Shown one piece after another: positions 49,879 through 58,497 of a stretch of 64,000 bases of DNA (the stretch's first letter is position 1; each line of letters opens with the position of its first letter). This DNA comes from Rubrolithibacter sp043763625 (GTDB lineage: Bacteria; Bacteroidota; Bacteroidia; Sphingobacteriales; Sphingobacteriaceae): positions 1 to 64,000 of the forward strand of contig JAYULL010000187.1 in NCBI GenBank assembly GCA_043763625.1, read 5' to 3'. The notes beneath the pieces are model-generated. The model saw only the letters and a program-made list of their open reading frames with translations, made no database searches and was not told the DNA's origin. A program made the translations under genes and the position numbers.

Positions 49879-51285
49879 ATGGCTAAAACTAAATCTGCTT
49901 ATTTCTGCCAAAGCTGCGGGTTCGAATCGGCAAAGTGGTTAGGCAAATGCCCTTCTTGCAGTCAATGGAATACTTTTGTAGAAGAACTCATTGAAAAGCC
50001 TAATGCTGCTATTCCGGTTTGGAAAACAGAACCGGGAGCTAAACAGCGGGTAGCAAAACCTGCTGAAATAAGCGAGATTGTTTTTCAAAACGAACAAAGA
50101 ATTTTAACTCCCGATAAAGAACTAAATCGCGTTTTAGGCGGAGGGATAGTTCCCGGTTCGCTTATACTAATCGGAGGTGAACCGGGGATAGGTAAGTCTA
50201 CCTTGATGCTTCAAATTGCTTTAACGCTTAAGTCGTTAAAGGTTCTTTACGTTTCAGGCGAAGAGAGTGAGCAGCAAATAAAGATGCGGGCAGAGCGATT
50301 AACTCCCTTACTTCCCAAAGCAGCCGGCTCTCACTCCGGGTATAAAGGAGCTTATATTCTTACCGAAACATCTACTCAAAATATCTTCAAACAGATTGAA
50401 CTTTTGGAGCCTAATGTTGTAATAATCGATTCTATTCAAACCCTCTACTCTGCTCATATAGAATCTACTCCCGGAAGTGTTTCGCAAGTGCGAGAATGTA
50501 CTGCAGAATTGCTTCGTTTTGCTAAAGAAAGCTCTACGCCGGTATTTTTAATCGGCCATATTACAAAAGACGGAATGATAGCGGGGCCGAAGATTTTAGA
50601 ACACATGGTTGATACCGTTCTTCAATTTGAAGGCGACCGGCATCATGTTTATCGAATTCTTCGCTCGGTTAAAAATAGATTCGGCTCAGCCTCTGAGCTG
50701 GGGATTTATGAAATGCAGGGAAACGGCCTTCGCGAAGTTTCAAATCCTTCGGAAATTCTTCTATCTCAACGAGACGAGCCTTTAAGCGGGATAACTATTT
50801 CCGCAATGCTCGAAGGAATGCGGCCTATGCTTATAGAAACCCAAGCATTGGTAAGCCATTCCGCTTACGGAACCCCTCAACGCTCTGCGACCGGTTTCGA
50901 TACCAAAAGAATGAATATGCTCTTGGCCGTTTTAGAAAAGCGATGTGGTTTTAAACTAAGTACTCAAGATGTTTTTTTAAATATTGCAGGAGGATTACGG
51001 GTTGAAGATCCGGCCATTGATCTGGGGGTTGTAGTGGCAATAGCTTCATCCCACGAAGATTTTCCGGTGTCTTTCAAAGTATGCTTTGCTGCCGAAGTTG
51101 GCTTATCGGGCGAGATAAGAGCCGTTAATCGGATTGAACAGCGTATTGCAGAAGCAGAAAAACTGGGCTTCGAAACAATTTTCATTTCAAAATTCAACAA
51201 AAAAGGTTTGGACCTTGACAGGTATAAAATCGAGATAAAAACAGTTTCAAAAGTTGAAGAAGTATTCAGAGCCTTGTTCGGCTAA
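49879..51285 (+). CDS. radA: DNA repair protein RadA
   Basis: A 468-residue RecA-like ATPase that helps branch migration in recombinational repair. N-terminal zinc finger CQSCGFESAKWLGKCPSC, Walker A GGEPGIGKST, Walker B in VVIIDSIQTLYS, the RadA-specific KNRFG motif (VKNRFGSASELGIYEM), and a C-terminal Lon-protease-like domain. The start is ATG 49879 (MAKTKSAYFCQSCGF). The frame is open to 49792, but the upstream segment is repeat-derived and not conserved in RadA. Confidence 0.95.
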   Translation: MAKTKSAYFCQSCGFESAKWLGKCPSCSQWNTFVEELIEKPNAAIPVWKTEPGAKQRVAKPAEISEIVFQNEQRILTPDKELNRVLGGGIVPGSLILIGGEPGIGKSTLMLQIALTLKSLKVLYVSGEESEQQIKMRAERLTPLLPKAAGSHSGYKGAYILTETSTQNIFKQIELLEPNVVIIDSIQTLYSAHIESTPGSVSQVRECTAELLRFAKESSTPVFLIGHITKDGMIAGPKILEHMVDTVLQFEGDRHHVYRILRSVKNRFGSASELGIYEMQGNGLREVSNPSEILLSQRDEPLSGITISAMLEGMRPMLIETQALVSHSAYGTPQRSATGFDTKRMNMLLAVLEKRCGFKLSTQDVFLNIAGGLRVEDPAIDLGVVVAIASSHEDFPVSFKVCFAAEVGLSGEIRAVNRIEQRIAEAEKLGFETIFISKFNKKGLDLDRYKIEIKTVSKVEEVFRALFG

Positions 51286-51322
51286 ACGAACATAAAAGCG
51301 GAAAGCCCGGTTAGGTTATGTA

Positions 51323-53926
51323 ATGACTAAAGGCCAAGAAATAATTTCCTCCTGGTTTCAATTTAAAGATTGGCAGCAGTTTCCGTTTCAAAACGAAATG
51401 GAGGAAGCATATTTAAACGGCTATTCCGGCTTGTTAAATGCTCCTACCGGGAGCGGAAAAACGTTCGCCTTGTTCTTGCCTTTTCTGGCAGACTACATTA
51501 ACGAAAATCCCGACGATTATAAAACAAGAAAAAGCAACGGTTTGCTGATGCTTTGGATTACACCTCTTCGGGCTTTAACCAACGACATTCGCAAAGCAAT
51601 GCAAAGTGTAGTAGACGACTTGGAAATCCCCTGGAAGATTGCTACTCGAACCGGAGATACCTCTGCAAAAGAAAAGCAAAATTTAAAGAAGAACAAAGCC
51701 GAAGTTTTACTTACCACGCCGGAAAGCCTCCATTTAATGTTGGCCCTAAAAGAATATCCGAAGCTGTTCGAAAACCTGCAAGTGGTTGTAGCCGATGAAT
51801 GGCATGAATTGCTGGGAACAAAGCGAGGAGTACAGTTGGAGTTAGGTTTGGCGAGATTGAAAGCATTGCGGACCAGTAAGAGTCAAGAAATAAGAATCAA
51901 GAGTCGAGAGCAGGGAGCAAAGAACCACGAGGCAGGGATCAAGAAGCAAGAAAAAACGGGAATCGGATTTCAGACCTCAGACACTAATCCTTCCTCCTTT
52001 AGCCTTCCACCTTTCGCCTTTCACCTTAAAATTTGGGGTATAAGCGCAACTATCGGCAATCTCGATCAAGCGGCTGAAGTGCTGCTCGGAAGCTCTTTTC
52101 CTAAGGATCAAATAAGATTGATAAGGGCAAAGCTTGATAAGAAAGTAGTTATTGAGTCGGTTATCCCTGAAAATATAGAAGAGTTTTCTTGGGCAGGGCA
52201 TTTGGGGATAAAACTTTTGCCGGAAGTAATGGAGATTGTAGCTAAAAGCAAAACGACTTTAATTTTCACCAATACACGTTCACAATCTGAAATCTGGTAT
52301 TCCTTTATCCTCGAAAAGTATCCGGAATATGCCGGAATAATGGCGATGCATCACGGGTCGTTAGATAATGAGTTGAGGAACTGGGTTGAAAATGCATTAC
52401 ACGAAGGTATTCTAAAAGTAGTGGTTTGCACTTCCAGTCTCGATTTAGGGGTTGATTTTCGTCCGGTTGATACTGTGATTCAAATTGGCAGCCCTAAAGG
52501 GGTTGCAAGATTTATGCAACGTGCCGGTAGAAGCGGGCATCATCCCGGAGCAATTTCCAGAGCTTGGTTTGTGCCTACACACTCGTTGGAATTGCTGGAA
52601 GGAGCGGCAATAAAGCAGGCAATAGTTGAAGAAGTTTTTGAAACTCGAGATCCGATATTGCTGGCGATGGATGTATTGATGCAGTATTTAGTTACGTTGG
52701 CAGTATCAGACGGATATCGACCTGAAGAAATATTTCCGGAAATAAAATCTACGTATGCCTACGCAGATTTACGAGAATCTGAATTCATTCAAATTCTTGA
52801 TTTTATAACAAAAGGCGGTAAAACGCTTTCGGCATATGACGAATTTCTAAAAGTTGAAATAGAAAACGGCCTATACAAAGTAAATAGTCGCCGAGTAGCC
52901 ATGCGGCATCGTTTAAGCATGGGGACTATTGTTAGCGATGTAAGTATTCGAATTAAGTTTCTTACCGGAGGCTATCTAGGTTCTATCGAAGAAGACTTTA
53001 TAGCCCGGTTGAAACCCGGCGAAAATTTCTGGTTTGCCGGACGAAGCTTAGAATTCATAAAAGTGAAAGAAATGACAGCCTATGTAAAGAAATCAGCTAA
53101 ACCGAAAGGTAAAATACCCAGCTGGATGGGCGGACGAGTTCCTTTATCCTCTCAACTCTCGGCTATGTTTCGAAAAAAGCTCGATGATGTAGCGCATAAT
53201 GTAGAAAAGGATCCGGAGATTATTGCGCTCAGGCCTTTGTTTAATTTACAAAAAGAGCTTTCACATTTACCGGTCCATGATGAGTTCCTGATCGAAAAGT
53301 TTATTTCGCGAGACGGCTTCCACATGTTTTTCTACCCTTTTGAGGGCCGATTGGTTCACGAAGGAATGGCTTCGCTCTTTGCATACCGTTTGGGGAAAAT
53401 TCGAAAAGGAAGTTATTCTATTGCTATGAACGATTACGGATTTGAATTATTAACAGATGAACCTATTCCTGTAGAAGAAGCTTTAACCAAAGATTTGTTT
53501 ACCCTTGATAATTTAATTGAAGACATAGAACATAGCTTAAACGCAAATGAAATGGCTCGCCGACGATTTCGTGATATCGCTCATATCGCCGGCTTGGTTT
53601 TTACCGGTTTTCCCGGAAAGGTGATGAAAAATAAACATCTGCAGGCATCTACGTCATTGCTTTTTGAGGTATTTAAGGAATACGAGCCGGATAATGTTTT
53701 AGTGCGTCAAGCTTATAATGAAGCGCTGCAATTTCAACTGGAAGAATTCCGTTTGCGAGAAGCTTTACAGCGGATTCAGAAACTAAATGTTATAATAACC
53801 GCAAGTGAAAAACCGACTCCTTTTTCTTTCCCGATCATGGTTGATCGTTTACGCGAAAAGCTGACAACCGAATCTTTGGAAGAACGGGTTGCAAAAATGA
53901 CGGCTCGGTATTCAAAAAAAGCTTAA
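51323..53926 (+). CDS. Ligase-associated DNA damage response DEXH-box helicase (Lhr-like)
   Basis: An 867-residue superfamily 2 helicase of the group found with a DNA ligase and an exonuclease. Motif I is APTGSGKT, motif Ia TPLRALTND, motif II ADEWHELLG (DEWH), motif III GISATIGN, motif IV IFTNTRSQSE, motif V VVCTSSLDLGVDF, motif VI QRAGRSGHHPG. The C-terminus has the DUF4145-like/winged-helix regions. Between LALARLKALR and KIWGISATIG, adjacent in relatives, lies an extra segment, residues 184-235, rich in Lys/Ser/Glu then Ser/Pro/Phe. That segment is coded by a purine-/pyrimidine-rich repeat and is probably an insertion in a surface loop. The ligase partner is not adjacent in this window. 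Confidence 0.93.
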   Translation: MTKGQEIISSWFQFKDWQQFPFQNEMEEAYLNGYSGLLNAPTGSGKTFALFLPFLADYINENPDDYKTRKSNGLLMLWITPLRALTNDIRKAMQSVVDDLEIPWKIATRTGDTSAKEKQNLKKNKAEVLLTTPESLHLMLALKEYPKLFENLQVVVADEWHELLGTKRGVQLELGLARLKALRTSKSQEIRIKSREQGAKNHEAGIKKQEKTGIGFQTSDTNPSSFSLPPFAFHLKIWGISATIGNLDQAAEVLLGSSFPKDQIRLIRAKLDKKVVIESVIPENIEEFSWAGHLGIKLLPEVMEIVAKSKTTLIFTNTRSQSEIWYSFILEKYPEYAGIMAMHHGSLDNELRNWVENALHEGILKVVVCTSSLDLGVDFRPVDTVIQIGSPKGVARFMQRAGRSGHHPGAISRAWFVPTHSLELLEGAAIKQAIVEEVFETRDPILLAMDVLMQYLVTLAVSDGYRPEEIFPEIKSTYAYADLRESEFIQILDFITKGGKTLSAYDEFLKVEIENGLYKVNSRRVAMRHRLSMGTIVSDVSIRIKFLTGGYLGSIEEDFIARLKPGENFWFAGRSLEFIKVKEMTAYVKKSAKPKGKIPSWMGGRVPLSSQLSAMFRKKLDDVAHNVEKDPEIIALRPLFNLQKELSHLPVHDEFLIEKFISRDGFHMFFYPFEGRLVHEGMASLFAYRLGKIRKGSYSIAMNDYGFELLTDEPIPVEEALTKDLFTLDNLIEDIEHSLNANEMARRRFRDIAHIAGLVFTGFPGKVMKNKHLQASTSLLFEVFKEYEPDNVLVRQAYNEALQFQLEEFRLREALQRIQKLNVIITASEKPTPFSFPIMVDRLREKLTTESLEERVAKMTARYSKKA
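51872..52027 (+). repeat. In-frame repeat insertion within helicase gene
   Basis: 156 bases (52 codons) with no counterpart in the family. The first half is a purine-rich arm (AGTAAGAGTCAAGAAATAAG..., GAGTCGAGAGCAGGGAGC...) and the second a pyrimidine-rich arm (CCTTCCTCCTTTAGCC..., CCACCTTTCGCCTTTCACC). Both arms match the style of the intergenic tracts at 8830-8960 and 40362-40447. The length is a multiple of three and contains no stop in frame, so the helicase frame is kept. Confidence 0.65.
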
Positions 53927-53959
53927 ATTGAGTTTATTATTCATCTAAACCCACTTTCT

Positions 53960-56000
53960 ATGAGATTTAAATTTGCCTTATTTTTTGCCGCTCTATTCTT
54001 GTTTTTAGCCTGCGAAAATAAAAAGAGTTCTCAAACTGAAAACTCCGGAACTTCTTTCTTCGATAAAGGAGGAATGGATACAACCGTATCACCGGGTGAA
54101 GATTTCTTTTTGTATGCTAACGGAAAATGGCTTAGGGAAACAAGGATTCCGGCATCTGAAGCCGGTTGGGGGCTCGTTCTACATCTTGTTCGAAGAAAAT
54201 CAAAAGGAATTAAAGAAAATATTGGAAGAAGCATCGTCCGAAGACGGGGATAAGAATAGCGTAAAGCAAAAGGTAGGCAACTTTTATATTAGCGGGATGG
54301 ATACGGCTGCTATGAATAAACGAGGCTTAGAACCGGTAAAACCTTTTCTCAATAAAATTGATGGAATTAAATCTGTTCAAGATTTAGTGAATTTATCGGG
54401 AGAAGGCTATAAAGAAGGTAACGGCTTTTTGTTTGGATTCGACATCGGGCCTGACGATAAGATTAGCACAAAAAATGCAATTCATTTTGTACAATCGGGC
54501 ACCGGTTTGCCTACTAGGGAATACTATTTTAATATGGACACGTCTTCTAAAAAAATTCGGGAGGCGTATACTGAATATATTTCTAAACTGCTGGTATTGG
54601 CGGGCGAGGATAATGCGATTGCGAATAAAAGCGCCAAGGAGATTCTGAGTTTAGAAACAAAAATTGCTTCGTCGCATTCGAATCCAACCGAACTGAGAGA
54701 TCCGATAAAGAACTACAACAAATATGCCCTTCGGGATTTTAAAAGGCAAATGCCCGAAATAAATTTCGATGATTTTTTAAAACATTTAGAAGTTAAACCT
54801 GACACCATTTTAATAGGCCAACCGCAGTATTATAAAGCCTTGAATAAATTGTTGAAATCTGAGCCGCTTAATATTTGGAAAACAAAATACAGGGTTGTGA
54901 CCCTTGATAATGCTGCTCCGTCTTTAAGTAAACCTTTTCGAGATGCATACTTCGAGTTCTACAATAAGGTATTAAACGGCCAAACCGAACAAAATCCTCG
55001 GTGGAAACAGATGGTTAACCAAGTTGACGACGGTTTAGGAGAATTGCTAGGCGAACTTTATGTAGAAAAGCACTTCCCTAAAGCATCGAAAGAGCGGATG
55101 CTTTCCCTGGTTAATAATCTTCAGAAAGTATACAGAAGTCGAATCAGTAAGCTTGATTGGATGAGTCCTGAAACTAAGGAACGGGCCCTGGCAAAATTAG
55201 ATGCCTTTATACAAAAGATCGGTTACCCCGACAAATGGAAGAAATACGATGAGGTAGAAATCAAAAAAGACAAATATTTTGAAAATCTTGTCGCTATTAA
55301 CAAACACGATTACAAAGAAAAAGCGGGTAAATTAGGTAAAGAGGTAGATAAAACAGAATGGCAAATGACGCCACCTACGGTAAATGCCTATTACAATCCG
55401 AGTTTTAACGAAATCGTATTTCCTGCCGGGATTTTAAAATTCCCCTTTTTTGATATCAAAGCTGATGACGCGGTAAACTACGGCGCTATAGGGGCGGTTA
55501 TCGGCCACGAAATGACACACGGATTTGACGACCAAGGACGCCAATTTAACAAGGACGGGAATTTAGCGGACTGGTGGACGGCCGAGGATTCTAAAAAGTT
55601 TAAGGCAAAAGCTAAAGTGGTGGTTGGCCAATACAATAAATTCACGGTTTTAGATTCGCTACATATTAACGGTGAACTTACTTTAGGCGAAAATATTGCT
55701 GATATAGGCGGTGTAGCAATAGCATACGAAGCATTTAAACTAACAGAACAAGGAAAAGGAAAAGATAAAATAGACGGTTTTACGGGAGATCAACGCTTTT
55801 TCTTATCGTTTGCACAAGTATGGAGGTTAAAGTACACACCCGAGAGTATCCGGTTGGGAATTGCTTCAGACACTCACTCGCCTGAACAATTCAGGGTAAA
55901 CGGACCTTTTTCTAATATGCCTGAGTTTTATAAGGCCTTTAATATTAAAGCCGGCGACAGAATGTATAGAGAAAAAGACAAAAGGGTAAGAATATGGTAA
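53960..56000 (+). pseudogene. M13 family zinc metallopeptidase lipoprotein, split by a one-base frameshift
   Basis: The 5' frame (53960-54253) codes a lipoprotein signal (LFLACENK) and the M13 start DTTVSPGEDFFLYANGKWLRETRIPASEAGWG. The continuation SFYILFEENQKELKKILEEASS lies in the frame that ends at 56000. The switch is at GGGGG (54168-54172): one G fewer gives WGSFYILFEEN as in relatives and a single 679-residue peptidase. The zinc site HEMTH (GHEMTHGFDDQGRQFN) and the downstream GENIADIGG are intact, as is NAYYNPSFNEIVFPAGIL. The gene is otherwise undamaged, so this may be a sequencing error, phase variation or a very recent mutation. It would be a neprilysin-like peptidase in the envelope. 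Confidence 0.9.
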
Positions 56001-56081
56001 ATATTAGGGCAGCTGCGGCGTTCCCGGAAAGCTTTTTTAACCCGGCAATGTTTTTGTAACCTTTATGTAAAAATATATACA

Positions 56082-56273
56082 ATGAACGTAAAACGCACTT
56101 TTGGAACGATACTTACCATACTAGGTATAGTAGGATTGATATATGCAGCAATCGGTTTTATACAAAACTCTGAAGGCTCAAAATCACTTATTGTTTATGG
56201 TATTCTAGGACTGATCTTCTTTTTTTCAGGTATAGGCTTGGTACGAAATACGCAAGACGTATCCAAAGCTTGA
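56082..56273 (+). CDS. Small membrane protein, two helices (63 aa)
   Basis: A 63-residue protein with helices TFGTILTILGIVGLIYAAIGFI and SLIVYGILGLIFFFSGIGLVRN and a short polar tail. The pattern resembles the DUF3185-like small membrane proteins, but I cannot name it securely. The start codon follows AT-rich DNA and a terminator follows closely, suggesting a short independent transcript. Function unknown. Confidence 0.75.
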   Translation: MNVKRTFGTILTILGIVGLIYAAIGFIQNSEGSKSLIVYGILGLIFFFSGIGLVRNTQDVSKA

Positions 56274-56286
56274 TGATGATACAAAC

Positions 56287-56322
56287 AAGAAAGCCGGTTT
56301 CTAGACAGAATCCGGCTTTCTT
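56287..56322. terminator. Bidirectional terminator between small membrane protein and NlpC/P60 genes
   Basis: A perfect 11-bp stem AAGAAAGCCGG (56287-56297) / CCGGCTTTCTT (56312-56322), U-rich on both strands. Confidence 0.9.
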
Positions 56323-56336
56323 ATATCTATAAAAAC

Positions 56337-56891
56337 TTAATTATTTTCCAGATCCAGCTGATCTCTTAACGATTCTACTAACCGGCCACCCTTGTAGTAA
56401 TATCTTCGCCAATAGGGCTCGTCTAAATTACTAATCATTACCCCTTTGCTACTAGAAGCATGTGCGAATTTATTATCGCCTATATAAACTCCTACGTGAG
56501 ATATAGCACGACTTTTTATTTTAAAAAACACCAAATCACCTTCTTGCAATTCTTCTTTGTTAATCGGATTAACCATACTGAAAATATTGCGAGAGTTATT
56601 ACCGATAACTGTATTAAAAACCTTATCGTACAGCTGATAAGCAAACCCTGAACAATCTACTCCTCGTTTATTATCTCCGCCCAACCGGTAGGGAGTCCCG
56701 ATCCAATCGTAAACAAATTGATAAAGTTTTAAGTTAGATGTAGCTGATAGCGCTACACCCATAATTTGCGAGAAATAATCGGAAGCTAAATTATCGGGAT
56801 CTGCGATTTGGGTTTCTTCTTTTGCCGTTTGCGCCCGAGAGGACGCAAAAGTGAATATAAGTAGTATTGCTACTATTATTTTTTTACCCAT
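56337..56891 (-). CDS. NlpC/P60 family cell wall hydrolase (C40)
   Basis: A 184-residue exported protein with a signal peptide ending at RAQT. C40 peptidase domain: GTPYRLGGDNKRGVDCSGFAYQLY (catalytic Cys in DCSGF), GDLVFFKIKSRAISHVGVYIGDNKFAHASS (catalytic His in ISHVG). It should cut peptidoglycan stem peptides in the periplasm. No SH3 or LysM domain is present. Length is typical of the single-domain Spr-like enzymes. Confidence 0.92.
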   Translation of the reverse strand: MGKKIIVAILLIFTFASSRAQTAKEETQIADPDNLASDYFSQIMGVALSATSNLKLYQFVYDWIGTPYRLGGDNKRGVDCSGFAYQLYDKVFNTVIGNNSRNIFSMVNPINKEELQEGDLVFFKIKSRAISHVGVYIGDNKFAHASSSKGVMISNLDEPYWRRYYYKGGRLVESLRDQLDLENN

Positions 56892-56971
56892 TATTAAACT
56901 CGTTTATAAGTTAAACCACCAAGACTATAAACGCCTTATACTTAATTTCAATACCAAGAGTTGCAAGTATA

Positions 56972-56989
56972 GGATAAAAAGTTTTATCC
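56972..56989. promoter_or_regulatory. 18-base palindrome upstream of the NlpC/P60 gene
   Basis: GGATAAAA AG TTTTATCC is an inverted repeat with a 2-base centre, 81 bases upstream of the NlpC/P60 start and downstream of the sugar transporter stop. It could be an operator or a weak hairpin; there is no further support. The rest of the 221-base spacer is AT-rich without other signals. Confidence 0.3.
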
Positions 56990-57112
56990 CGAAACCCTAT
57001 TTCTGAAAATTTAACACTTTTTAACAGCTTAGACTTGTTGTATTTTGTACACACTAAACGATTGAAACCGGTAAGACCCGGAATAATCCTCTATTATTTT
57101 TGAAACCTCAGT

Positions 57113-58351
57113 TTACTTTGAAACATGACCCTGTTGAAACCTGGTGCGAAAGAACCTGTAGCCGAATAAAAAGATAACAACATAGCAAATTATCGGTAAG
57201 TAATAAGCGTGAGCCACACTGTATTTATCAGCTACTAAACCCATAAGCGGCGGCATTAACGCCGCTCCCACTACACCCATTACTATAAATGACGACGCTT
57301 GCTGCGTTTTTGCCCCCATGTCTTTTAATCCTAAGCTGAAAATTGTGGGGAACATAATTGAGAAAAAGAAATTTATCATGATTAAGGCGATAAAGGATAT
57401 CCATCCGGAATTTTGAGCTACAAGAATGCACATTACAATATTAGCCAGGGCAAAGCCCGCCAAGAGCTTGTTTGGAGCAATAAAACGCATTAATCCGGTA
57501 CCTATAAACCTTCCAACCATCATCATAAGCATACTTAAGCTGAAGTAATAAGAGGATTTTTCGGCAGAAAAGTGCATGTCTTCCACTCCGTAAAAAATGA
57601 AGAAAGCCCAAGTTCCGCCTTGAGCGGCAGTATTAAAAAACTGAGCAACAACAGCCCATACAAAGTGTTTATGAGCAAAAATGCTTGTGGAACTATGAAC
57701 TTTTTCTTCGTGCTCAACCTCGCTTACATGGGGATCGACAACCGGCGGAACTTTAACAAACCAAAAAGCAACAGCAATACTCAGAATGATGGCCCCAATT
57801 ACCATATAAAGAGTTTTAACCGAAACTAAGTCGTTAGAATGAGCTTGACCCGCCCGAAGAATAAAGTATCCCCCGATGAGCGGTCCGATAACCGCACCGA
57901 CGCCGTTAAATGATTGTGCAAAATTTATTCTTTGATCACTGGTTTTTTGGTCGCCAAGTGCTGCAACAAAAGGATGGGCAACAGTTTCTAAAGTAGCAAG
58001 TCCGCAAGCTAAAATGAATAAGGCACCTCTGAAAAAAGTAAAAGATTCTGCGTTAGACGCAGGAATAAATAGAAAAGCGCCCAGTGCATAAAGAGTTAAC
58101 CCTAGCAGCACACCGTTCTTATATCCAAATCTTTTCATGAATAATCCTGCCGGGATTCCCATAACCGCATAGGCCCCGAAAATTGAAAACTGAACTAATC
58201 CCGATTCTGACTTTGATACTCCCAAAACGGACTGAAAATGCCGATTTAAAACGTCTCCCATTGTTATGGCTACTCCCCATAATAAAAACAAAGAGGTTAC
58301 AAATATCAAGGTAACGATATACTTACTTTCTGTGAATTTAGGTTGGCTCAT
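57113..58351 (-). CDS. Sugar MFS transporter, FucP family
   Basis: A 412-residue, twelve-helix proton symporter. The FucP-family features are clear: FLLWGVAITMGDVLNRHFQSVLGVSKSESGLVQFSIFGAYAVMGIPAGLFMKRFGYKNGVLLGL and later LETVAHPFVAALGDQKTSDQRINFAQSFNGVGAVIGPLIGG. FucP takes up L-fucose; relatives take glucose, galactose or N-acetylglucosamine, so the sugar is not fixed. I start at ATG 58351 (MSQPKFTE), with an alternative at 58360. It is divergent from the FG-GAP lipoprotein gene. No sugar catabolic genes are adjacent. Confidence 0.9.
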   Translation of the reverse strand: MSQPKFTESKYIVTLIFVTSLFLLWGVAITMGDVLNRHFQSVLGVSKSESGLVQFSIFGAYAVMGIPAGLFMKRFGYKNGVLLGLTLYALGAFLFIPASNAESFTFFRGALFILACGLATLETVAHPFVAALGDQKTSDQRINFAQSFNGVGAVIGPLIGGYFILRAGQAHSNDLVSVKTLYMVIGAIILSIAVAFWFVKVPPVVDPHVSEVEHEEKVHSSTSIFAHKHFVWAVVAQFFNTAAQGGTWAFFIFYGVEDMHFSAEKSSYYFSLSMLMMMVGRFIGTGLMRFIAPNKLLAGFALANIVMCILVAQNSGWISFIALIMINFFFSIMFPTIFSLGLKDMGAKTQQASSFIVMGVVGAALMPPLMGLVADKYSVAHAYYLPIICYVVIFLFGYRFFRTRFQQGHVSK

Positions 58352-58497
58352 ATGATACAATTGGTTTTTAAAACTATAAAATTTTGACGGAGAAAGAGGA
58401 AATTAATTTTTACTTTCAAAAACTATAATTTAACTTCTGATTCGGCGTATTTCTTTAATTACCGATTTTTTTAAACAACCGGAAACAGGCTCCCCAA

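Noticed and set aside
53960..54253. Separate 97-residue lipoprotein gene
   Set aside because: It is the 5' end of the M13 peptidase; the last residues are out-of-frame noise after the G5 run.
54655..54685. tRNA T-loop-like CATTCGAATCC
   Set aside because: It lies inside the intact M13 coding frame and no cloverleaf can be formed around it.
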